From a bacterium (GTDB lineage: Bacteria > Vulcanimicrobiota > Vulcanimicrobiia > Vulcanimicrobiales > Vulcanimicrobiaceae), in assembly GCA_021807065.1 (NCBI GenBank), contig JAKAPO010000011.1, positions 1-19,507 on the forward strand: a stretch of 19,507 nucleotides of DNA, written 5' to 3'. Under the pieces are notes generated by a model. The model saw nothing but the letters and a program-made list of their open reading frames with translations. It had not been told where the DNA came from and ran no database searches. Shown in pieces: positions 1-6,097 of the stretch. The stretch's first letter is position 1, and every line of letters begins with the position of its first letter. The position numbers and the translations under genes are program-made.

Positions 1-714
1 GAGACGCTCGAGGAGGTCGTCGAATGCAGCGGCAAGCGCGCCGATCTCGTCGCCTCTGCGCCATTTCAACCGGCGATCGAGTCGGTCGAGGCCGACCTCG
101 CGCATCGCCCTCGCCAGCTCGGCGATGGGGCCCGTCGTCCGCGACGCAAGCAAGATTGAAAGAAGCACGACCGCAACGATCGCTACGACAAGCACGATCG
201 TAACCGTGCGCCGCGCCTGGGCGAGCGCTCGCGAGACGATCGCGAGCGACTGCGCGACGTGTATGACGACGTCGCTCGATCCGATTCGCGCGAAGCGGTC
301 TTCAACGATCGCCGGTTGGCCTTGGATTTCTACCTGGCGAAACGTCGTGGTGTGTTGGGCGTCGACCTGCGCGGGCGGGATGCGCTCGCCGCCGAGGTTT
401 GTCGTCTTGACCAGCGGAGAGCCCGACGGCGCGTCAATCTCGATCCACGTCTGCGGCGAAGACCAGTATGCAAGATTGTCGGTGTTGAGCAGCACCTCGA
501 GAGGCGAGCCCGAGGTTCCCGGAAAGGAGAGCGGTGACGTCGACGTCGCCGCGCTCAAGATCTCGCTGAGGGTTACGTCGGCGCGGCGCTGCGCTTGGCT
601 GTAAACGATCGCGCCGAAGCGCCAGACGAGAATGCCGCTCGTCACCGAGAGCGCGACGACCAGCAGCGCCGAGTACCACAGCGCAATTTGCCACTTTAAG
701 GATAGCCTGATCAA
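1..714 (-). CDS. Sensor histidine kinase, N-terminal part (IS-interrupted 5' end, runs off window)
   Basis: This is the membrane sensor partner of the response regulator at 1869-2543. Only the N-terminal part is in the window: transmembrane helix 1 (about residues 10-32 from the TTG at 714), an extracytoplasmic domain of about 120 residues, helix 2 (around TIVLVVAIVAVVLLSILLAS), then a HAMP linker (TGPIAELARAM ... GDEIGALAAAFDDLLERL). The His box and ATPase domain would lie beyond base 1. The frame is open up to about 795 but holds no ATG or GTG. The TTG at 712-714, inside the IS end and with no good ribosome site, is the only in-frame start upstream of the first helix. The native start appears to be at 1872, on the far side of the IS. 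The coding sequence is certain; whether it is still expressed is not. It may be a pseudogene in practice. Confidence 0.8.
   Translation of the reverse strand, partial: MIRLSLKWQIALWYSALLVVALSVTSGILVWRFGAIVYSQAQRRADVTLSEILSAATSTSPLSFPGTSGSPLEVLLNTDNLAYWSSPQTWIEIDAPSGSPLVKTTNLGGERIPPAQVDAQHTTTFRQVEIQGQPAIVEDRFARIGSSDVVIHVAQSLAIVSRALAQARRTVTIVLVVAIVAVVLLSILLASRTTGPIAELARAMREVGLDRLDRRLKWRRGDEIGALAAAFDDLLERL
696..699. repeat. Target site duplication TTAA (left)
   Basis: Left copy of the 4-bp direct repeat flanking the IS. On the minus strand it falls in the kinase codons TTA AAG. Confidence 0.75.
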
Positions 715-1853
715 TAGCGCGACAGCGCGCCTTTTCGCGCATCTGAGCCGATTTGATCGCCCATTAGGGCCGATTTCGCCCCTCGTTGACGCTTATTCGC
801 GCTTCCGAGTCGCCCAAGATCGACTTCGAGAGACACTACGCCCCTTGCAAGCGTAAGAGCTTGTTGCGCGACACGAAGAGATTGGAAAGACCGAAGGCAA
901 CAAAGAGCCGATTTGCATTTTTTGCTATGCCACGATACCGGACTTTGGTGAATCCCCAAAGGCGCTTCACAACACAAAATGGGTGCTCGACCTTGGCACG
1001 CACGCGAGACTTCGTGCGGTTCACTTCCTTCTCAGCATCGCTAAGCGGATGGTTGCGACGAGCTCGTTTGTTCGTAAAATCCCTCGCGTTGGGCGCGCGC
1101 TTCTCGATCGCAGCCTTCTGCCCCATGTACGCAGAATCGCCCCAGACTCGGGTTTCGGAACCGTGCAGGAGATCTGGAAGCGGTTGGCTGTCGTGAACGT
1201 TGGCCGCGGTCGCGACGAGCGAGTGAACCAGGCCCGTCTTACTATCGACACCGATGTGTGCCTTCATCCCGAAGTACCACTGATTCCCTTTCCGGGTCGA
1301 GTGCATCTCCGGGTCGCGCTTCTCGTCCTTGTTCTTCGTCGAACTGGGAGCATGAATAATCGTCGCGTCAACGATGGTCCCGCGCCCGACGGTCATTCCC
1401 GCTTTCGCCAGATGGGAATTGATCGCTTTGAAAATGCGCTTGCCAAGGCGGTGCTTCTCCAAAAGGTGGCGGAACTTACAAACCGTCGTTTCATCGGGGA
1501 CTCGCTCGCGGCCAAGGTCGATGCCGACGAACCCGCGCATCGAATTGCTCTCGTAGAGCGCTTCCTCAACGGCGGGATCGCTCAAGTTGAACCAGTGCTG
1601 CAAAAAGTACACGCGAAGCATCCGTTCCACGCCCACCGGCGGTCGACCAACGCCACCCTCGGCAGGATAGTACCGCTCGACGATCTTGCAGAGACGCCGC
1701 CACGGAATGACCTCATTCATCTCATCCAAGAACTGCGCCCGCCGCGTCTTCTTCGCATAACGCTCAAAACCGGTGCCCGTTGCAAGCGTGATCTGTTTGT
1801 TCGCCATGTACGAATTTTATCATGAAATCGCGCCCGAATAAATCAGCGCATCC
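700..1853 (-). mobile_element. IS5-family insertion sequence, 1154 bp, complete
   Basis: The element is bounded by imperfect terminal inverted repeats. Reading inward, the left end is GGATAGCCTGATCAAT and the right end is GGATGCGCTGATTTAT (11 of 16 matching). A direct TTAA repeat flanks it (696-699 and 1854-1857), matching the YTAR target preference known for the IS5 group. It carries one transposase gene in a single unbroken frame. It lies in the same orientation as the interrupted operon, between the response regulator and the body of the histidine kinase. Intact ends, target duplication and transposase suggest a recent insertion. Confidence 0.85.
836..1807 (-). CDS. IS5 family DDE transposase
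   Basis: This 323-residue transposase catalyses cut-and-paste movement of the surrounding element. The N-terminal part (about residues 20-115) contains the IS5-type DUF772 segment with GRPPVGVERMLRVYFLQHWF, NLSDPAVEEALY and FVGIDLG...VPDETTVCKFRHLLE. The catalytic core shows D147 (IVDATII), D224 (WGDSAYMG) and E274 (KVEHPFCVVKR with the downstream K/R-rich Y(2)R(3)K-like helix), so the DDE triad is complete. Its length is usual for the family. The ATG at 1807 lies 46 bp inside the right terminal repeat. It is probably functional, since no frameshift or stop is present. The long plus-strand frame opposite it (983-1825) is an antisense shadow. Confidence 0.96.
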   Translation of the reverse strand: MANKQITLATGTGFERYAKKTRRAQFLDEMNEVIPWRRLCKIVERYYPAEGGVGRPPVGVERMLRVYFLQHWFNLSDPAVEEALYESNSMRGFVGIDLGRERVPDETTVCKFRHLLEKHRLGKRIFKAINSHLAKAGMTVGRGTIVDATIIHAPSSTKNKDEKRDPEMHSTRKGNQWYFGMKAHIGVDSKTGLVHSLVATAANVHDSQPLPDLLHGSETRVWGDSAYMGQKAAIEKRAPNARDFTNKRARRNHPLSDAEKEVNRTKSRVRAKVEHPFCVVKRLWGFTKVRYRGIAKNANRLFVAFGLSNLFVSRNKLLRLQGA

Positions 1854-1857
1854 TTAA
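1854..1857. repeat. Target site duplication TTAA (right)
   Basis: Right copy of the 4-bp direct repeat. It includes the sixth codon (TTA) of the native kinase reading frame. Confidence 0.75.
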
Positions 1858-1872
1858 AGATGTAGATCTCAA
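1855..1872 (-). pseudogene. Orphaned first six codons of the histidine kinase gene
   Basis: A TTG at 1872-1870 overlaps the response-regulator stop (TTGA). It reads TTG AGA TCT ACA TCT TTA, after which the IS begins and the frame stops within four codons (AGG ATG CGC TGA). Removing the IS and one TTAA copy joins this to AAG TGG CAA ATT GCG, giving MRSTSLKWQIALWYSALL, a natural kinase N-terminus entering helix 1. I therefore take it as the native start, translationally coupled to the regulator. Confidence 0.7.
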
Positions 1873-2543
1873 TCCTTGATCGTGTAGCCGACGCCGCGGA
1901 CCGTCGTTATCAGTTTGTCATGGAAGCCGTCGTCGATCTTTGCGCGCAAGTACCGGATGTACACGTCTATGAGGTTTGAATCGCCGAGAAAATCGCTGCC
2001 CCACACGCCGTTGAACAGCTCGTCGCGAGTATGGACTTTATTGCGATGCAGCAGTAAATACTCGAGCAGCGCGTACTCTCGCGCCGTCAACGTGATCTGT
2101 TTGCCCGATCGGTGGACCTCATGCCGGTCGCGGTCCATCACCACGTCGCGATACTCGATGACGTTGGAATGCGGCTCGCGCTCTCGTAGCCGCGCTCGTA
2201 CGCGCGCGAGCAGTTCGTCGGTGGCAAAGGGTTTGGTGAGATAGTCATCCGCGCCGAGGTCGAGGCCGGCAACGCGATCGGGGACCGTGTCTTTTGCGGT
2301 CAGCATGATGACCGGCACGCGGCTCTTCGCGCGAAGACGCCTGCAGACTTCCGTTCCGTCCATACGCGGCAGCATGAGATCGAGAACGATCAGATCGGGT
2401 TCCTTCAGCGCTTTCTCGAGTCCGCTCAAACCGTCGGCCGCTACGTCGACGCGATAGCCTTCGTGTTCCAGTTCGAGTTGCAGAACGCGGGCGATCGCGG
2501 GATCGTCTTCGATAACGAGCACGGTTCGCCGGGGCTTTTCCAT
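1869..2543 (-). CDS. OmpR/PhoB-type response regulator
   Basis: This 224-residue two-component regulator has an N-terminal receiver domain (residues 7-120). The acidic pair is D13/D14 (VLVIEDDPAIARVL), the phospho-acceptor D55 (LIVLDLMLPRMDG), the switch residue T82 (IMLTAKD) and the conserved K104-P105 (YLTKPF). The C-terminal winged helix (about 128-224) ends in TTVRGVGYTIKD, typical of OmpR-type DNA-binding domains. The partner kinase is the gene at 1-714, originally coupled through a TTGA overlap and now separated by the IS. The ATG at 2543 lies 13 bp after the stop of the small membrane protein, preceded by AGGCGG, so it is probably co-transcribed with the sigma-factor operon. The genes regulated cannot be told from sequence. 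Confidence 0.96.
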   Translation of the reverse strand: MEKPRRTVLVIEDDPAIARVLQLELEHEGYRVDVAADGLSGLEKALKEPDLIVLDLMLPRMDGTEVCRRLRAKSRVPVIMLTAKDTVPDRVAGLDLGADDYLTKPFATDELLARVRARLREREPHSNVIEYRDVVMDRDRHEVHRSGKQITLTAREYALLEYLLLHRNKVHTRDELFNGVWGSDFLGDSNLIDVYIRYLRAKIDDGFHDKLITTVRGVGYTIKD

Positions 2544-2556
2544 GGTGCCGCCTATC

Positions 2557-2913
2557 TTAGCCGCCCGGCGTTGTCTTGCCCGCTTGCGCAGAGGCGCGCG
2601 TGGGTTGGAATTCGGTGAGGGCGGCCGCCCCGATTGTGGCGGCTGCGCCGAGGCCGAGCCACGAGAGCCACGAGAGCACGGCGAAATTCGAAAAGGCGTT
2701 CGCGAGAGTGGCGCCGAGTTGCGGGAGCATCAGCACGGCGATCCACGCCAGAGCGGCGGCGATGCTCGCGAGCGCGATCCCTTCGGGAACGGAGATGGCC
2801 GGTGCTTCGCGCCAGATGGTTGCAGCGAATATCGAGGCGCGCAGGTCGTGCGGCGGCTCGGCGAGCGGCAGCGCAAAGAGTGCCTCGTCCAATGCGTCGT
2901 CATCGAATCTCAT
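2557..2913 (-). CDS. Small two-helix membrane protein, candidate anti-sigma factor
   Basis: This 118-residue protein has an acidic cytoplasmic N-terminus (MRFDDDALDEALFALPLAEPP), a transmembrane helix at about 46-64, a second at about 77-99 and a short polar tail. Its ATG overlaps the stop of the ECF sigma gene (ATGA), so the two are translationally coupled. A membrane protein coupled downstream of an ECF sigma factor is usually its anti-sigma factor; the N-terminal LPLAEPPHDLRASIFA resembles the start of such proteins. I see no HxxxCxxC zinc motif. The function is inferred from position. The protein itself belongs to no family I recognise. Confidence 0.75.
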   Translation of the reverse strand: MRFDDDALDEALFALPLAEPPHDLRASIFAATIWREAPAISVPEGIALASIAAALAWIAVLMLPQLGATLANAFSNFAVLSWLSWLGLGAAATIGAAALTEFQPTRASAQAGKTTPGG

Positions 2914-3485
2914 TCTATAGTCCCTCGTAAGATGCGCCGAAGTTGCTCCTTGGCACGGAAGAGATGCGTCTTCACGGTACCCATGGGCAGATCGAGCACG
3001 CGCGCGATCTCGTCATATTGCCTGCCTTGCAGGTGGTAGAGCGTGATCACCGACCGGTATTTTTCGGGTAGTGAGTCGATCGCTGCGCGCAGCCGCTCTG
3101 CCTGATCGAGTGCGATCACCTGATGCTCTGGCCCGGGAGCGCTATCCGGATGGTCGGGCAGTTCGTTGCCGCTCTGCCGGCGCAATCGCTTGAGGCGATC
3201 GCAGCAGGCGTGATAGGCGATTGCGAAAATCCACGTCGAGAATTTTGCCGACGGACGGAAGCTGCGCAGCGAGCGGTACGCCCGTAGGAAGCTCTCCTGC
3301 GTGATGTCGCGAGCCTCTTCGGCGTCCTTCAGCGTCCGGTACGCCAGATGGTAGACGGGGCGTTCGTAGCGGGTCACGAGCTCGGCGAACGCTTCGCCAT
3401 CCCCGCGGAGGGCGGCGGCGACCAGCGCACCGTCGCTTGGGTCGGCGCTCAACCGGGGCGCGCTCTGCAGGAGTGCTGCCGCCAC
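2910..3485 (-). CDS. ECF (extracytoplasmic function) RNA polymerase sigma factor
   Basis: Sigma-70 family group 4 protein. Region 2 is AFAELVTRYERPVYHLAYRT ... DITQESFLRAYRSLRSFRPS followed by FSTWIFAIAYHACCDRLKR (core and -10 binding). Region 4 is ALDQAERLRAAIDSLPEKYR ... LYHLQGRQYDEIARVLDLPM GTVKTHLFRAKEQLRRIL (helix-turn-helix for -35 recognition). The frame is open to an ATG at 3608, but that would overlap the well-supported divergent gene starting at 3569 and add a non-homologous arginine-rich tail. GTG at 3485 or TTG at 3452 fit the usual ECF length (about 180-190 residues). Neither has a clear ribosome site, so the start is uncertain. It heads the operon with the small membrane protein and the two-component pair. 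Confidence 0.9.
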   Translation of the reverse strand: MAAALLQSAPRLSADPSDGALVAAALRGDGEAFAELVTRYERPVYHLAYRTLKDAEEARDITQESFLRAYRSLRSFRPSAKFSTWIFAIAYHACCDRLKRLRRQSGNELPDHPDSAPGPEHQVIALDQAERLRAAIDSLPEKYRSVITLYHLQGRQYDEIARVLDLPMGTVKTHLFRAKEQLRRILRGTIE

Positions 3486-3513
3486 GAGAGTCGTACGGAG
3501 TTCGGACGGGCCG

Positions 3514-3534
3514 TGTTTCGCTTGCCGCGAAACA
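3514..3534. promoter_or_regulatory. 21-bp perfect inverted repeat in the divergent promoter region
   Basis: TGTTTCGC-TTGCC-GCGAAACA: two perfect 8-bp arms with a 5-bp spacer, located between the sigma-factor start (3485 or 3452) and the divergent membrane-protein start (3569). The position and symmetry suit an operator for a dimeric repressor acting on both genes. Alternatively it is a stem-loop in one leader. No regulator can be named from the sequence. Confidence 0.5.
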
Positions 3535-3568
3535 ACCTGGGCGGCGGGGCGTAACCGGAGAGGAAGCA

Positions 3569-4012
3569 ATGGATCAACCGATTTTCGTAATGCCGTTCGT
3601 GGTGGCAATCGTCTCCATCGTCGTCTTCATCGGCCTCCCTCTCCTGGCATGGATGCTCTCCCGCTACTTTGCGCACCGTGAACGATTGGAGATGATCCGT
3701 CACGGTTACTTTCTTCCCGCCTCCCCGAGCATTCCGAATGCTTCACTGCGGCGCGGCATCTCGCTCACCTTCATCGGTTTGGCCCTTCTCATTGGGCTCT
3801 CGTTCGTCGGATATACCGGGGGGCGCTTTCACCTAGGACCGTGGTTGCTCGGCGGCCTCGTCCCGATGCTCGCCGGCATCGCTCAGATCGTCATCGCGTT
3901 CCTCGGCGGCGCACGTTTACACGGTTGGGTGCATTCGGGGGAGCACGTCGAGCCTGCCTGGCCTCCTCAGAGAAGCATCGAGCGCGAGAGCGAACAAAAA
4001 GACCGCCGGTAG
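3569..4012 (+). CDS. Three-helix membrane protein, DUF6249-like
   Basis: This 147-residue integral membrane protein has helices at about 8-30, 63-83 and 90-112. Between the first two lies a short charged stretch (AHRERLEMIRHGYFLP), reminiscent of DUF6249-type proteins, where HRERxxMIxxG follows the first helix. The C-terminus is hydrophilic and charged (RSIERESEQKDRR). The start is set by ATG 3569 with GGAGAGGAAG just upstream; the longer frame from 3437 would run through the palindrome and the divergent sigma gene. It is divergent from the ECF sigma factor, so it may belong to that regulon, which is inference. Its stop codon lies in the loop of a terminator hairpin. No biochemical function is known to me. 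Confidence 0.85.
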   Translation: MDQPIFVMPFVVAIVSIVVFIGLPLLAWMLSRYFAHRERLEMIRHGYFLPASPSIPNASLRRGISLTFIGLALLIGLSFVGYTGGRFHLGPWLLGGLVPMLAGIAQIVIAFLGGARLHGWVHSGEHVEPAWPPQRSIERESEQKDRR

Positions 4013-4029
4013 AATCCGGCGGCCTTTTT
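3996..4029. terminator. Bidirectional rho-independent terminator
   Basis: AAAAAG, one mismatch, CCGCCGG, loop TAGAAT, CCGGCGG, then CCTTTTT. The stem is 7 bp of pure GC, extended by an A-run/T-run pairing on either side, so it has a U-tract in both directions. It serves the plus-strand membrane protein ending at 4012, whose TAG stop is in the loop, and the minus-strand small gene ending at 4060. Confidence 0.9.
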
Positions 4030-4059
4030 GCGATGCAGTGGAGAGTATAAAGACGGTTG

Positions 4060-4200
4060 CTAGCGGTAGGAAACGAGGGCAATCGCCCAGCCGGCTGAAG
4101 TACGCGTGCGCACGAGATAGCCATCCGAAGTACGATCGTAGACTTGATACCCAGCGCGCAGCGCATCCGCCAGCGATTTGAAGACCATGATGCCTGCCAT
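4060..4200 (-). CDS. Hypothetical 46-residue protein
   Basis: A short protein starting MAGIMVFKSLADALRAGYQV and ending in SAGWAIALVSYR. It has no signal peptide or membrane helix. The middle (YDRTSDGYLVRTRTSAGWA) looks like a small beta-rich domain. The start is set by ATG 4200, preceded by GGAGGGAGGG about 9 bases upstream; the longer frame from 4293 would begin upstream of the promoter. A sigma-70-type promoter (4251-4279), a palindrome in the leader and the shared terminator make it a complete single-gene transcription unit, which argues that it is real. I do not recognise the family. Confidence 0.7.
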   Translation of the reverse strand: MAGIMVFKSLADALRAGYQVYDRTSDGYLVRTRTSAGWAIALVSYR

Positions 4201-4222
4201 TTGTGCCAGCCCTCCCTCCTTT

Positions 4223-4237
4223 CGCGGCAGTGCCGCG
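4223..4237. promoter_or_regulatory. Palindrome CGCGGCA-G-TGCCGCG in the leader
   Basis: A perfect 7-bp inverted repeat around a single G, a few bases downstream of the predicted transcription start and just upstream of the ribosome site of the 46-residue gene. It could be an operator, or a 5-bp stem with a 5-base loop affecting translation. Confidence 0.4.
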
Positions 4238-4250
4238 CGTTTTGCTTGAC

Positions 4251-4279
4251 TATATACGATATAACGGCTCGGGCGGCAA
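4251..4279 (-). promoter_or_regulatory. Sigma-70-type promoter of the 46-residue protein gene
   Basis: On the minus strand: TTGCCG (4279-4274), 17-bp spacer, TATATA (4256-4251). The hexamers score 4/6 and 5/6 against TTGACA and TATAAT with ideal spacing. This places transcription start near 4244, about 45 bases upstream of the ATG at 4200. Confidence 0.6.
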
Positions 4280-4334
4280 GAGAGTTCAGGCATTTCTCGC
4301 AGACTTTTATAAAAATTTGGAGAAGAAGCAAGCA

Positions 4335-5144
4335 GTGCAGACGATCGGGAGAGGCCGCGTTCACGTGGTTGCGGTCACCGACCGCAAGGAAGCGGCACCT
4401 GGCATCATCGTCTTGGGGCTCTTTGCACCGGAACTAGCTGCGGTTACCCGTCCGGGGCAATTCGTGATGGCCATGCCGCCTTGCAACGGTGCGGCCGCCG
4501 TGGCACTTGGCGTCTATCAAGCCTGCGCAGACCGTATCGCTCTGCTCTTCTTCGTTACCGGCAGACGCACGCGGGGGCTCGCGATGCTCGTTCCAGGAGA
4601 TACGCTCGAACTGTTCGGACCGCTGGGCAACGGATTCATTCTCGACGGATTGCGCGACGTCGCGATCGTCGCAGGCGGCGTGGGGATCGCTTCGGTGTTG
4701 TTGCCGGCGATCCAGCTGCGCCGGTGCGGAGCGCGCGTGCGGCTCTTCTACGGAGCGCGCACCGCGCAGCGCCTCGTCGAACGAGAGCGTTTTGCCGAAG
4801 CGGGTTGCGAGATCGTAGCTGCCACGCAGGATGGAAGCGAAGGTGTCCGCGGCTATGTAACGGACGCGTTGCGGGCCGCCAAACGGCCCGAGCATGTTCT
4901 TGCGTGCGGGCCAACGCCGATGTTGCGAGCAACGGCAGAGATCGCTGCCGAGTGGAACGTTTCCGCGCAGCTCGCACTGGAGGAGACGTTTGGCTGCGGC
5001 GTCGGCGCGTGCTGGGGATGCGTCGTCCCGATCGCGCAAAGCGCTGGTCAAGCGCCGCCGTTTCCACGAAGACACGACGGCGTCGTCTACGCACGCATCT
5101 GCCGCGAAGGGCCGGTTTTCCGTGCGGGCGATCTGCGATGGTAA
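4335..5144 (+). CDS. pyrK: Dihydroorotate dehydrogenase B, electron transfer subunit
   Basis: This iron-sulphur flavoprotein passes electrons from the FMN of PyrD via FAD and a 2Fe-2S cluster to NAD+. The 269-residue protein shows an N-terminal ferredoxin-reductase barrel with the FAD segment RPGQFVMAMPP (39-49), a Rossmann part (IVAGGVGIASVLLPA, 111-125; CGPTPMLRATAE, 191-202), and a C-terminal cluster-binding domain with C221, C226, C229 and C256 (C-x4-C-x2-C-xn-C), as in PyrK. The start GTG 4335 is chosen because GGAGAAG lies about 9 bases ahead and the family begins here. The frame is open to 4203, but that stretch overlaps the promoter of the divergent gene. First gene of the pyr operon; its stop overlaps the pyrD start by 7 bases. 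Confidence 0.93.
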   Translation: MQTIGRGRVHVVAVTDRKEAAPGIIVLGLFAPELAAVTRPGQFVMAMPPCNGAAAVALGVYQACADRIALLFFVTGRRTRGLAMLVPGDTLELFGPLGNGFILDGLRDVAIVAGGVGIASVLLPAIQLRRCGARVRLFYGARTAQRLVERERFAEAGCEIVAATQDGSEGVRGYVTDALRAAKRPEHVLACGPTPMLRATAEIAAEWNVSAQLALEETFGCGVGACWGCVVPIAQSAGQAPPFPRRHDGVVYARICREGPVFRAGDLRW

Positions 5145-6097
5145 GCGTCTCAGAGGTGGACCTGTCGGTTGACGTCGGCGGATTGCACCTTCGCCGTCCG
5201 ACGCTGATGGCAAGCGGCTGTTACGGATCGGGCGAGGAGTTCGCGTTGCTCGCCGAGCCCGCGGGGATCGGCGCAATCGTTCTCAAGAGCCTGACGAAAG
5301 AGCCGCGCGTGGGCAATCCGATGCCGCGCCTGGTGCATACGCCATCGGGCATGCTCAACGCCATCGGGCTTGCGAACCCCGGCGTGGACTGGTATCTCGA
5401 ACACGAAGCCGTCAAACTTTCGAGCCTGCCCTACGCGATCGTGGGCAGCGTGGCCGGATTCTCGGTCGACGAGTACCGGTACGTCTGCGAACGTCTAGCC
5501 GAGCGTTCGGAAATCGCCGCTATCGAGCTGAACGTCTCCTGCCCGAACGTTGCGAGCGAAGGGGAGACGTTCGCATGCGACCCCGAGCTGACCGCACGAG
5601 TGGTGCGTGCGGCGCGCGCTACGACGCGCAAACCGCTCATCGTCAAACTCTCGCCGAACGTAACGGACATCACCGAAGTTGCGCGCGGAGCCGAAGCGGC
5701 CGGGGCCGACGCGCTCGCGATCGTGAACACCGTGCGCGGCATGGCTATCGACGTCGAAACGTGGCGCCCGCGGCTGGGCAACGGTGCCGGTGGCCTCTCC
5801 GGCCCGGCGATCCGGCCAATCGCCGTTCTGGCCGTCTACGAAGTCGCCCGCGCCGTGCGCGTTCCGATCGTCGGGCAGGGAGGCATCGAGACGCTCTTCG
5901 ATGCCCTCGAGTTTTTTCTCGCAGGCGCAAGCGCGATTGCGATTGGAACGGCGAACTTCGGCGATCCACGCGTTCCTGAACGAATCGTGACCGGACTTGC
6001 GGAGTATCTCGCCGAACGCGGCTTGAACTCGATGAGCGAGATCGTCGGCAAAGCGCAACCTTCGCGGGCGGAACGCACGTGGGGAGCGACCGGTTGA
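5138..6097 (+). CDS. pyrD: Dihydroorotate dehydrogenase B, catalytic subunit
   Basis: Class 1B enzyme oxidising dihydroorotate to orotate with NAD+ as final acceptor through PyrK; fourth step of UMP synthesis. The 319-residue TIM barrel shows the FMN/substrate segments SGCYGSGEEF, K50 (VLKSLT), N80 (AIGLANPG), N132/C135/N137 in ELNVSCPNV, where C135 is the catalytic base of class 1 enzymes, K170 (IVKLSPNVTD), N197 (AIVNTVRGM), SGPAIRPIAV and GQGGIETLFDALEF at the phosphate end. The start ATG 5138 lies inside the last codons of pyrK. The open frame continues upstream to 4481, but there it is only a shadow of pyrK. The neighbouring pyrK shows that it is the NAD-linked 1B form. Confidence 0.96.
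   Translation: MVSVSEVDLSVDVGGLHLRRPTLMASGCYGSGEEFALLAEPAGIGAIVLKSLTKEPRVGNPMPRLVHTPSGMLNAIGLANPGVDWYLEHEAVKLSSLPYAIVGSVAGFSVDEYRYVCERLAERSEIAAIELNVSCPNVASEGETFACDPELTARVVRAARATTRKPLIVKLSPNVTDITEVARGAEAAGADALAIVNTVRGMAIDVETWRPRLGNGAGGLSGPAIRPIAVLAVYEVARAVRVPIVGQGGIETLFDALEFFLAGASAIAIGTANFGDPRVPERIVTGLAEYLAERGLNSMSEIVGKAQPSRAERTWGATG

Noticed and set aside
434..742. 102-residue minus-strand frame with ATG at 742
   Set aside because: Wrong frame of the kinase gene; it is arginine-rich with no membrane helix, whereas the neighbouring frame gives helix, sensor and HAMP segments.
983..1825. 280-residue plus-strand open frame
   Set aside because: It is antisense to the transposase, which has a complete DDE triad and family motifs; no independent start signal or recognisable domain.
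4242..4262. Plus-strand promoter for pyrK in TTGACTATATACGATATAAC
   Set aside because: The -35-like and -10-like elements are only about 6 bases apart; the same bases form a better promoter on the minus strand. A weak alternative (TTCAGG with TATAAA, 18-bp spacing, about 4285-4314) is too poor to list.
4481..5137. N-terminal extension making a 538-residue PyrD
   Set aside because: The extension is arginine-rich shadow of pyrK; pyrD homology starts exactly at 5138, which overlaps the pyrK stop.
6079..6093. GTG 6079 as the pyrF start
   Set aside because: Possible, but TTG 6094 has GGGGAG at 7 bases and couples to the pyrD stop, and family N-termini begin close to VVALD.
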